From positions 1 to 64,000 of the forward strand of contig VWZP01007307.1 of the NCBI GenBank assembly GCA_013396995.1: DNA of 64,000 nucleotides, written 5' to 3'. Source of the DNA: Dicaeum eximium (lineage: Eukaryota > Chordata > Aves > Passeriformes > Dicaeidae). The notes under the pieces are model-generated. The model was not told the DNA's origin and searched no databases. It saw only the letters and a program-made list of their open reading frames with translations. Shown piece after piece: positions 51,551 to 61,400 of this stretch (position 1 is the first letter of the stretch; each line of letters begins with the position of its first letter). The translations under genes and the position numbers were made by a program.

Positions 51551-52440
51551 TGTGGTGGCCCTGGTTGGACACCAAGTGCCCACCAAAGCTGCTCAATCAT
51601 TTCCCTCCTTATCTGGGCAGGAGAGTAAAAATATAATGAAAGGCTTGGGCGCTGAGATAAAAACAGGGATGGGTCACTCACCAATTACCATCACAAGAAG
51701 ATTGAATCAGAGAAGAATAATGAGAAATAAAAACCATATTTTAAACACCTTTCTTCCAACCCTCCCTGGTGAAGGGAGCCTTTCTTCCAACCTTCCCTGC
51801 TCCTCCCAGGGAAGACCCTGGCTCAACTTCAGCTCCAGTTCTCTACCTCCTCTTTTTCAGCACCAGAAGTGGACAGGAATGGGGGTTGTGGTCAATTCAT
51901 GTAGTCTCTGCTGCTCTTTCTTTCTATTCCTCTCCTGCTCCAGTGTGGGATCCCTCCCACAGGATACAGTACTCCATGAATTTCTCCAATGTTAAGTCCT
52001 TCCAATAGGCTGAAGTTCTTCATAAACTTCTCCAGAGTGGATCTCTTCCATGGAGTGCCATCCTTCAAGACTGTCCTAGTGCAGGTCCCCCATGGGGTTA
52101 TAAGTCCTGCCAGTAGACCTGTTCCAGCCTGGGCTCTTCTCTCCATGGGGCCACAGGTCCTGCCAGGAGTCTGCTCCAGCATGAGCTTCCCACATGGTCA
52201 CATCCCCCTTTGTGCATCCACCTGCTCTAGCATGGAATCCTCCATGGACTGCAGGTGGATATCGGCTTTATGATGGACCCCTACAGGCTGCAGGGGCACA
52301 GCTGCTTCATGATGGGCTGCACCAGGGGCTGCAGGGGAATCTCAGCTCTGGTGCCTGGAGCACCTCCACCCCATCCCACCTTGGTGCTGTAGGGCTGCTG
52401 CTGTCACATGTTCTCACTCCTCTCCTCTGCCTGTAGCGCT
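51551..52440 (+). mobile_element. ERV LTR, TGTGGTGG family, copy B
   Basis: Starts TGTGGTGGCCCTGGTTGGAC, then AAGTGCCCACCAAAGCTGCT, and follows the family order seen in reverse in copies A and C. It has the AATGAGAAATAAAAACCATA segment, then a series of degenerate units with the core CTGCTCCAGC or CTTCTCCA (near 51937, 51978, 52030, 52117, 52171 and 52225), then CTGCAGGGGAATCTCAGCTC. The last part seen in copy A is absent or replaced after about 52440, so the 3' boundary is approximate. Open frames 51516-51995, 51769-52008 and 51989-52273 lie inside it and are not genes. Confidence 0.8.
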
Positions 52441-52923
52441 TTTCCCCTGCCCCACACAGGCCCTGCGGTTCCCCCCAACCCCTTGACCACCAGCTGGAAG
52501 CCCTCAGTGTCCTCAGTGAGCAGCAGAGTCTCCACAAGCAATGGCTCTCCTGCTTCAGGTGGGCACCCTGGACTCTGTGCAGGCCATTTCCATTCTCCTA
52601 CATGGCAGGACATCTAGAAGATCAGTGCCCTCTGCCAGCACCAGGCTGGGCTCTGGAGATGGCAGCTGGTCTGGAGCCTGCATGGTGTCCTGAGGGAGCA
52701 ACACAGGGTGGGGTTGATGTCCAGGTGTTAGAAAGATAATCTACTGTCAGCAGAACTACCTGGCTAAGGTTTACAGCTGGACATGCTTCAGTGGTCTCAG
52801 ACCTAAGGCGAGGTTGACAAAGCTTGGGGAGAAGGATTGCTGATAGTGGACACAATGAATACAGAATTTAGAGACAGAACTCCCAAGATGAGAAAGAAAC
52901 TCATAAAGCCAACTCAACAACCA
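52441..52923. other. unassigned GC-richer spacer between two LTRs
   Basis: About 480 bp with no recognised family. It may be the remaining internal or 3' part of one of the adjoining retroelements. A segment near 52837 (GCTGATAGTGGACACAATGA) looks like retroelement sequence, but I cannot place it. Confidence 0.35.
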
Positions 52924-53368
52924 TGCTGAAACAAGCTCTGCCTGGGTAAAAGCTAATTCTAGCAGGAGGATATCACAACCACTTACTCATGGCCCACTGA
53001 CCCAAGAAGACCACCAGATCTGAGCATGCAGAATAATCAGTATAGGAAGTGAGGGAATCTTTTAACCCATAGAATATGGAACTCTAATTAATAAGAGAAC
53101 CATACAGGTGGTAGTCAATGAACATTACTGTCTTTGCTAACATTTATAAAAACAATAAAAGTATGTGATAGTCATTGTGCTGGCTTTATGGGTTAGCCAC
53201 CCAGCACCCCTTTCTGTGCAGAACTGTAAATAAAGCAAATACCTCCACTCTGTGTGGGGATTGGCTTCTTGTACATGGGGTGAAAGAACCCATTTTGGGA
53301 AAACAGCTTTGCTGAGGACACATTAATAAAACATGATGATTTTCTAACCATTGTGGCCTGTGCAGGCA
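52924..53368 (+). mobile_element. ERV 5' LTR of a second type
   Basis: Begins TGCTGAAACAAGCTCTGCCT and ends GTGCAGGCA directly before a primer-binding-like TGG. Inside are a TATA box (TATAAA, 53145-53150), a poly(A) signal (AATAAA, 53229-53234) at a spacing suiting a promoter and R region, and a U5 of about 130 bp. The start is the least certain boundary. No gag or pol follows in readable form, so only the 5' end of the provirus remains. The strand is fixed by the TATA and AATAAA order. Confidence 0.6.
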
Positions 53369-53385
53369 TGGCACCAGAGGTTTGA
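53369..53385 (+). promoter_or_regulatory. possible retroviral primer-binding site
   Basis: TGGCACCAGAGGTTTGA abuts the CA end of the LTR. It resembles sites complementary to leucine-type tRNA 3' ends, as used by ERV-L-like viruses, but the match is imperfect. Confidence 0.45.
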
Positions 53386-56300
53386 AATTCAACACTATGT
53401 GGTTGCTGTGGCCCAGCAAGTCAGCAATCACCACTTCACACATGACAGCAACAAATTATAGGGAGTAAGAAAAGGAAGAAACTCATGGATAAATGACCTG
53501 CTGAATTCAGGCCATCAGTCAACAACCACTAGACTTCTAAACAAGGAAAGGATAAAACAAAAGTGAAATAGGACATTGCTGAAATTACTCTGTCTTTAAA
53601 AGGTCAAACTTTTTCATAAATTCCCAAAATTAATGTTTTTATTTTGGCTAGTGAAAAAGATAAAGTGCACAGACACTTTTTACTAGAACAATAATCATTT
53701 AATAACACTTTTACAGCACATTGCAAATAAAGAACAACATAAACCTACCATAGGCAAGGAAAAAATGAAGTCCCAAATTCAGATAGAGAATTGTACTCAG
53801 AATCCTTGGATATTATTTTAGATGAAGCAAAAAATGACTGTTGCAATGAATTATTTTACTCAGGCTGAAGGACAAATTTATGCCATGAATTACAGCCATC
53901 CGATATCTGTATGTAGGTAAAACACATACATGCAGCTGGAAAAGGGACTTATCACTCATGAAAAATATTTTGTCCCTTGAGACCCTAGGAAGATGCAGTC
54001 TCCAAAGAGTCAAGTTCTTTTTCATCTCAATTCTTTACTCAATTTATACAAAGTATTATCGAAACATTTAGACAACTGAGGATTTTCTTGATTAAAATAA
54101 TGCATTACAAGAAAAAGATCCCCAAAAGATGATGCATATAACTGATTTGTTTACTTTATTTACTTGTGTTTCATATTTCAAACATTTCCATAAAGATGAA
54201 CCTATTTTTAGAAAGACAAAAGAAAACATCTATCACAAAATATCTCATTTAAACCACAAACCTGATACCCTTTTATATTCACTCTTTATAAAACACAAAG
54301 CTGAGAGCACTGTTAGTGCTGCTATGATGGTTCCTTGACTAATGAGGACTCTGTACGTATCTACTACTCTCTTAAGTTACCTGAAATCAAAGGTAAAGCT
54401 CAGTTATGTTATTGGTACAAAGGCTAATTCTTACTCTTCATTACAAAGAGCTACTAAAAGTAACTGGGAAATTTACCTTTGCCTCACTACCCAGTATATT
54501 TAAATATGTATTCAGATAGATACAAAGTAGGGTTACATTTTTGATCCTAGATTCTGCAGAAGTTCAGTCTTGGCAAGAAAGCCTGTAATTATTTTCTTCC
54601 ATTTACGCTGGGCATGAAAACATTAATGATAGAGAATCAATGAAAGCATTTTCGAAATTCAAATCTTCAATGTTCTGGAAGAATAAAGTTCATAAAATAT
54701 ATAATGAAACAATAATTCCTTTATTTTTATTCCTTACCTTTATTAATTTCTATATATTTTTCCCAAAGTTAATAAAATCCTGGCTTCAAAATGTGAACTG
54801 GATGTCTCTTGTTTTTCTTCATGAGTGAGCTTGTACCAAACTTTTGCATGCACAAAACATGAAGAAGGATATTGAACTGCCTGAATTGCTTCAGAAAATC
54901 ATATAATACATCTCACACAATTAGTCTGTGTTTTTACAACAGCAATTTTCTGTTTATAGACTTCTGTAATTCAAATTTTAGAAGTATGATGAGGTTGGAC
55001 AACTTAATTTCAAAATACTACCGATTCTTTAAATCAGTTTCTACATCTTTTTTTGGTAGTAGAAAAATTTTCAAATTTATACTCTGTTCATATTGTAATT
55101 TTTATTGCAAACTTTGACACAGAACTTCTTTACACATAACTGAGATATTCACAGAAGAAATGGGAATAATGCTTCCTCCCTGAACACTTCAGCAGACCTT
55201 CTTTTTTCTTTTCTTTCAAGTTTTGTAAAAGAAGGCAGAAGCACCATCCAGATGGCCTTCATCTCAGGTGTAGTAATCACCCAAGCTTGTCAGGCAGTGT
55301 TGGGAGGCAAGTCAGGAAGGTGGAGAAGCGGCTTTATATCACTTCCCTTGTACTTCTTTTCTTAGGCAACAGGTCTACAAATTATTTAGGAAACCTATGA
55401 AGTACATATAATTAGGTCAAACCTGACTAAAGCAGAATCTTGTTTACATACACATAAATACCCTGTAACTGAAGACAGAATATTTAAATCATGACAACTA
55501 AGCCCACTGAATAAAATTTTGTTAATATTATGAAGTCTTTCTGGTAATAACTGTGTCTTTATAGGAGTTCATATATTAAATAAACACCAGATGTCATATC
55601 ACATTAAAAACATTCTAACATTGATGTCTATTGTATATTCCTGTTTTGATTAATATTTCCTCTTTGACTATTCCCTTTTCTCCTCTATTTCTCTTCCTTT
55701 TCTGCTCCTTAAAGAGAATATTCCTAGTATTCCTTTGGGTAGATTCTGTGGTAATCTAACAGATTAACAATATAAACAGCCAAATAAAATGCATTGCTAC
55801 CATTGCTACTTAATTACAGCTCATTTACTCCCCACTTCTCATCTTGCATTCATTTCAGCAGAGAAACCAAGCAGTCAGAAAAACAGAAACTCTTTAATAC
55901 ATTAGGCTCATGCATTACTTTCCCTTTCTTTTCCAATTTCACTCTCTGTTCTTTAGAAATTACTTTGAAGCAGAAGCTTTGATCCAGATCAAAGTGAAGA
56001 CTTGCACAAGCCTCAGAACTCTTAGGTCCCAAGCATTCCTTCTCGATTTTTGCAGATTTTCGCAGAGCTTCAATCAATGACTTTTTTGCTGAAGCAAAAA
56101 GGACTCATGTTTACAAGTATATTGGGAACAAGTATCTTACACATAGTAATTTGGACAAACTACTTCACACCATAGAGTTTTACTTAATTATCCCTCTTCA
56201 AGCATCCACTATGATTGTCTTCTGCTTCTTCCACAGATCTCTGCATACATTTCTCTCCTATTATCATTACAGATCTGTTTACTGAATTGTGAAGTTAGCG

Positions 56301-59300
56301 CAATCCTCTGGAAGGCTACATTCTCCTTAACATTACCATGTACTAATGAATTGGTCTTCAAAGTCTGTAGGTTTCTGTTGCTTTAATGGATTTGGTAGGT
56401 TGCACAATGATTTTACACAGAATTTATAGCAGCAAAGATAAACCACGGCAAACCATGATAATGCATTACCATCCATGGAGCCTATGATATACACAGTGCA
56501 TGTGTTAAGGGAGAGGAAAAAATACAAGATTTCTTTGGAGATAATCAAGGGTGTAAGGACACTGAGCCAAGGAGAAAACTGAGACTGTATTCTGAAGATG
56601 TCCTTATCAATTGGTCACTCAGAAATATTTTTCTGTACAACAAGCAGCCTTGCTTTGATGTTATGCTGCCATAGGATATGCCATGCTTACACAACTATTG
56701 ATACTGAAACAACTTTGTATAGTTACTGGCAAATATTTGGTTCTCTTACACAATTCCCCATGCTTAATCCTTTACACAGCAAGGGAAAGCCCTTAGTTTT
56801 CATTATACTCAAACTTTTTTGGAAGTATTGTCTTATGGGCAATGTTGTCGGAAACCACAGCTTCAGCAAATTCCTACTTAACAGAGAATATTAAGTAAGA
56901 TGCCAAAATATGTATTTGCAGAAACTTCGCCTGTTAGAATTGCATGATGAGAGATTATGGATCAACCAGGGAAGAACAAAGTACTTCTCTTCAATAAAGT
57001 ATGGTGAAAATTCATGCATATCTGTGTCCCTCTTCACATTCCAGAAGTGCTGGGAATCTAAGCAGACATTTGTTGCTTCCTTTTACTGGTTTTCATGCTG
57101 CAACTGAGTGTTTGCTGTGACTCAGGTCACTCCTTGGAGAGTTTCAACCTGGAAATGTCCATAGCTTCATGCAATGCTGGCCCATCAAAGTTCCTTGGGT
57201 GTTCTGCCAGAGAAATAAAATCCAAAGATGCTTCTTTAATATAAAACTGCTCCATCTCAGGGCCATCCTTAACAAGCCCAGCTCACAAAAAAGCCTCTTC
57301 TAGGGCCCTACCCATCAACATGAACCTCAGTTTAAACTGAGCCACACATAATCAAGACTCAGACCTCACTAACTCATTAAGTGTTTCCTATTTGTATCTA
57401 GTATGCTTCCTGAATGATTTGAGCCAATAAAAATGAAAAAAAAACCCACATCTTTCTCATTACTTTAAAAATGTGGAAATTACATGATGAGAAAGATTAC
57501 TTCTTTCTCCTCAATGTACTAGTTTTCAGCAAAACATTCACTTTATTTAGAACAGCACAATAGATTTCTTTATTCTAACCCATATTTCCTTGTTGCTGTT
57601 AGAAAAACACATTTTTTCCCTGACAAGTTTTATTCCAGGTAGAGTTAGGCTGTCTGTTGAAGGACAAAACAGATACTGCCCACACAGTATCTCTTCAGGA
57701 AGAAAATGCAGACAATAGCTTATAATAACATGCCTAACTACAAAAGGTCAGTCTGGATGGTGTGTCTGGATTAAAACCAAGTTCCTCTGAAACATGTGAC
57801 AAATAGCTAAATCCCAAGCTGGTAACTCCTTTAAAAGGAAGGTTAGGTTTTAAGGATACAAAAGCATTGAGAGTTAAAAAATAGTACACAGAAAGCTAAA
57901 ATCTGAGAGAAACACAGCAGTGTGCTATTTTCTGTCCTTGATCCTATATGCAAATGAACTATCACGCACACAATTTTTTCTCAGTGTTTGTCACTAACAG
58001 TTTCTAATCTAATTACTAGTTTTAAAATGCTTTTTAAAATACTTTCAGCAGTGTAATCTTTTCCACCCCATCCTGCCACTATGATCAGCAATGGTATAGA
58101 CAAATTATAGGACCCAGATGAGGAGCCGGATCTGTTCCTTTGTAGCAGAGACTCTTTGCAGCATTAGAACAAACTGAAATTGTGACTTGAAATCTACACT
58201 TAATAACTGTGGCTGTTCAGACCACTTTTAAAACTGGTATTTTTCACTGACCCTGATATCTATCTTCACCTCTATGTGTCTTAACTATTTACATTGTAAA
58301 TTAAATCCCCTGTAATACAGCAGGTAATAAATGCTCTCAGAGGTACTCAAACTTTCTCCCACATGGGTTCAAGCTGTGTCCTGGCTAGCAGCATGAAGAC
58401 ACAGCATGAAAAAGGCATAACTCAGCTCTTCTGAACTTCAGGGTATGATGTATGTCAATTCAGATCTCACATGAATTCTGCTCACCAGGTTTATTTATTT
58501 CTTTTAATCTGGTTTAACTGTCCTCCATTTCATACAGCTTTGGTTATAAAACTACTTTTGCCCCTGCAATTCTAAGCAGCTAATTCGTATAAAGAACATA
58601 TGTTTGCTAAAGGGAAGCTTAGAGACATTAGGAAAGGCTGTCTGTGATTTCAATTGATTAGTTTCTTTGCTAGGTTCATTGATATCCTTCACTATGCACT
58701 GGGAAGTGTTTTATTTTCTAGCACAGTATTAAGGTGTAAGACCATATTAAGTGCCCTTTGAAATATGAAGATTATGGGGCTTTAGGGCAATTTTTTCTAT
58801 GCTCTCTTCATAGTGATACAATTCTTGAAAATTTTCCACCTGTTCCTCCAAGATGGCTGGAGAAAACAAAGCCCACTGGAAATGTGGATAGTAGGAATGC
58901 AAACAAGTCCCCCTTAGAGCACAAGACACACCATGCTGGAACAGACTGTCACTCATTCAGGAGTAGTAAGAACAAAGCAGTATTTTTATAAAACAACAAA
59001 CACACTTGTTTGACAAGTTATATGCTATCCCACTGCCTGAACTTCAGAAAAAGAGGCATATTCCTAAAGGTTTTCTTTAGCTCAACATTAGCAAGAGTGT
59101 TTTGAAACTCAAGGATGGTCAGACCTGTCCTTTAACCTAAATTAAAGAATAGAGGATTCTATTATTATCTATTCTGTTATCCATTTTTGCAATGGATATT
59201 TACTCTTTACACACTCAAGTCTTTACAGTAAATGTAGATATTTAATCTCCCTTTAAGCTACAGATACGTGAAATCTTAAGTTTCATCTGTTGTTTGCTAT

Positions 59301-60093
59301 CTAGATACTCTCTTCAACTGCAGTCTGAAGCTTCAGTGGCATTCAGTATCCCGCAGGAATCATATAGCAGACACAGATTTTTCTCTAAATTAATACTAGA
59401 AGTAGAATGGTTGAGCCTAAAAGTGAGACTCACTGGCAAGGTTTTAATGGCAGGACAGGTCCAGTGAGCCCGCTAAGACTGAATATCACATCAATTTACA
59501 TGTCTCATTAAAAAGCCTAGTAGCCTTAGGCACTTTTGTATGTTTCAACATACAAAACTTAGAATTTATAATCAGTTCTCAGTATTTTCACTTTAATTGT
59601 ACTGAAAATGTCTAGGTTTGGATAAAAATCAGAGAGTACAAAAGGGTATTTCCAAGGTAATACCTCTTCCTGCCTCTTTGCTAGTCCACAAGGAAAATGA
59701 CTGTATCCTTTTATCTCGCAGTGTTAAAGTCTCCCAAACCCTGTTCATGCTTCTAAATACTGACACAAGCTGAGCTTGATTTTGATAAATCTACAGTCAG
59801 GAGACCAGGGCAAGCACCAAGCTGCCCTTGATCCTCTTCTCTGATGAATACTGTATAAAGCCAAAAAAACATGTGGTAAGAAAGATACAGATTTTACTCT
59901 TCCCGGTTTTCCTACTATTATAGTGACACCTGCTGTCCCATTCTGCCTTTTTAAGTTAGAAAAGCCAAAAAAAACCACCAAAAGGTGGCAGCCTCAGAAT
60001 AAGAACTTTTACAAATCATTCTAGTTAATTGTAAAAATATTTCCCCAAAGTGCATTATGCAGTCAGGCTCATGTACACTGTCACATTTTCAGG
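53386..60093. other. AT-rich sequence with one exon-like segment
   Basis: No transposon recognised. Contains the candidate exon at 55964-56088 (minus). Other open frames (54872-55117 plus, 56598-56894 plus, 58747-58956 minus) lack recognisable content. Confidence 0.45.
55964..56088 (-). other. candidate internal exon (125 bp), unproven
   Basis: The minus strand has a good acceptor (CCTTTTTGCTTCAG) just above 56088 and a moderate donor (AAA|GTAATT) below 55964. The frame is open throughout, entering with two bases of a codon and ending on a codon boundary. The peptide contains SLIEALRKSAKIEKECLGPK and SSEACASLHFDLDQSFCFK, lysine- and serine-rich in a way that looks protein-like. I cannot name a family. 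Similar splice-flanked open segments can arise by chance in a window this size, and no second exon in matching phase was identified. Confidence 0.2.
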
Positions 60094-60182
60094 TGTGGTG
60101 GATTGACCCTGGCTAGATGCCAGGTGCCAGCCAAAGTCAGAGGGAAGAGAAGGGAAGGAGCAACAGGGGAGGAAAATATCCT
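60094..60182 (+). mobile_element. ERV LTR fragment, TGTGGTGG family, copy D
   Basis: Starts TGTGGTGGATTGACCCTGGC, then ATGCCAGGTGCCAGCCAAAG and CAACAGGGGAGGAAAATAT, the first 90 or so bases of the family. Similarity then stops, so this is a short 5' fragment. Confidence 0.7.
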
Positions 60183-60250
60183 TCTGGTAGAATCCTGACC
60201 ATTTTTCTGGAGAACTGATGCTCTACAGAAAATAAAAACCGGTAATAATT

Positions 60251-60270
60251 TAAATAAATAAATAAATAAT
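60251..60270. repeat. (AAAT)n microsatellite
   Basis: Five TAAA units just upstream of the CpG island. Confidence 0.9.
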
Positions 60271-60289
60271 CGGCAACTGATGATAAATT

Positions 60290-60637
60290 AGAGATGCGCC
60301 CAGCGCAGAAGCTGCGGTCTGGCTGCCGCTCTCGTTCTAAAACACCGCGGCCTTGCAGTCAGCGGTCCCAGCGGGATTTAGGTTCGGAACACGCAAAGCT
60401 CGCTGCGAGAGCCACCAGCTCCATCCCGGGCAGGAGTGTTCGGCTGCACAGGGCCGGGTCCTATGCTGACACCCGGTGGGTGTACACAGAACGACACCAA
60501 GACTCCGCAGGCGGTGACGGACACCTGCCCAGGGCAGCAGCCCGGGTCCCCCTGCAGCCGCCCCCGCTGCCTCCTGCCAGGCCCGGCCCAGCGCAGAGCC
60601 CGGCCGCGGCACCGAGCTGCCCCGCACATGCCTCTGA
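60290..60637. promoter_or_regulatory. CpG island
   Basis: About 30 CpG in roughly 340 bp, in a window otherwise almost free of them (for example GCGCCCAGCGCAG, ACACCGCGGCC, CCCGGCCGCGGCACCGAG). Islands of this kind in birds usually mark promoters. The two-strand open frames here (60294-60692 plus, 60337-60627 minus) follow from the GC content; the plus one runs into the LTR at 60638. No TATA box or known first exon is apparent, so the transcript it might serve is unknown. It could alternatively be internal sequence of the adjoining retroelement. Confidence 0.6.
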
Positions 60638-61082
60638 TGCCTTAAGTTTTAGCTTTCGTATGTTTCAGATTCTGTACTGCCGTAGTGTGTGACTCTGAAC
60701 TTCATATAAAGTGTTATGAAGTTTCCTTCACAGTTTAGTTAGACAAAACAATCCTTTTCCAGCTTGAAAACCAAGGACAGCTCTTACAGCCTCAGGCCCC
60801 AAAAGTATAAACAACAGTGAATTAAGGAGAGCAAACCAGGATGATGGGACTTCATAACCTGAAGCTGCAATTGGACAATTAACCCCAATATGTAAATGGA
60901 CCAAAACTTATAAAAGTGTGAAAACTCTGACTGCTCATCCATCTTGGGTCCATCTTGGGCAGAGCCCGGCCAGGCTCTTGTACTGCCCAAAGTGTATCCT
61001 TTGAAGGCCTTTTTAATAAATACCTACTTTATTCCTCTGACTCTGGCTAGCCCCTGTTCTAGGTCAGCCTCTCAAGGTATTA
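60638..61082 (+). mobile_element. ERV LTR with TATA box and poly(A) signal
   Basis: A 445 bp LTR starting TGCCTTAAGTTTTAGCTTTC and ending CAGCCTCTCAAGGTATTA (probably from ..TATCA). It carries TATAAAAG at 60909-60916 and AATAAA at 61015-61020, correctly ordered for the plus strand. I recognise the whole as a common songbird LTR. There is no primer-binding site after it, so it is either a solo or a 3' LTR. A clean target duplication was not found. GCCTCTG occurs just left (60630-60636) and also at 61089-61095, slightly offset from the expected ends. Confidence 0.8.
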
Positions 61083-61400
61083 TGTCCAGCCTCTGCCAGA
61101 AACCTCATGGCCTTAAGGAGAGCCCTTCTGTCCTGCCGGGGCACCCGCATGGCTGGGCTGTTGCCCAGGGGCTGGGCAGCGGTAGAGCCATTGGTACTTG
61201 TTGGTGACCCCTGTACCAACACAGGCCCGCTGGCAAGGAGCTCTTGCCTCAACAACACACCACACTTGCTCACTGGCACCCCACATGCCCTGCGTGGGGT
61301 CTACCAGAGTCATGCACATTTGCAGTTTTTCCAAATGCAGTCAGCAGTCCGTGCCTACCCAGCAACGGAGATGCTGCAGACAGAAGTGTGGACATTCAAA
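61083..61400. other. GC-rich sequence downstream of LTR, unassigned
   Basis: A GC-rich stretch with several overlapping open frames on both strands (61107-61451 plus, 61064-61279 minus). It may be the other half of the CpG-rich region split by the LTR, or retroelement-derived. No protein similarity recognised. Confidence 0.4.

Noticed and set aside
51516..51995. 159-codon plus-strand open frame, the longest methionine-started frame not built on N except the LTR one at 2355-2885
   Set aside because: It covers the start of LTR copy B and has no similarity to retroviral or host proteins that I can see.
60294..60692. 132-codon plus-strand frame over the CpG island
   Set aside because: It runs from the island into the LTR, and other frames on both strands are also open, so it reflects GC content.
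60630..61095. GCCTCTG on both sides of the 60638-61082 LTR as a target duplication
   Set aside because: The right copy lies six bases beyond the expected LTR end and the left copy one base before the start, so the spacing does not fit a clean duplication.
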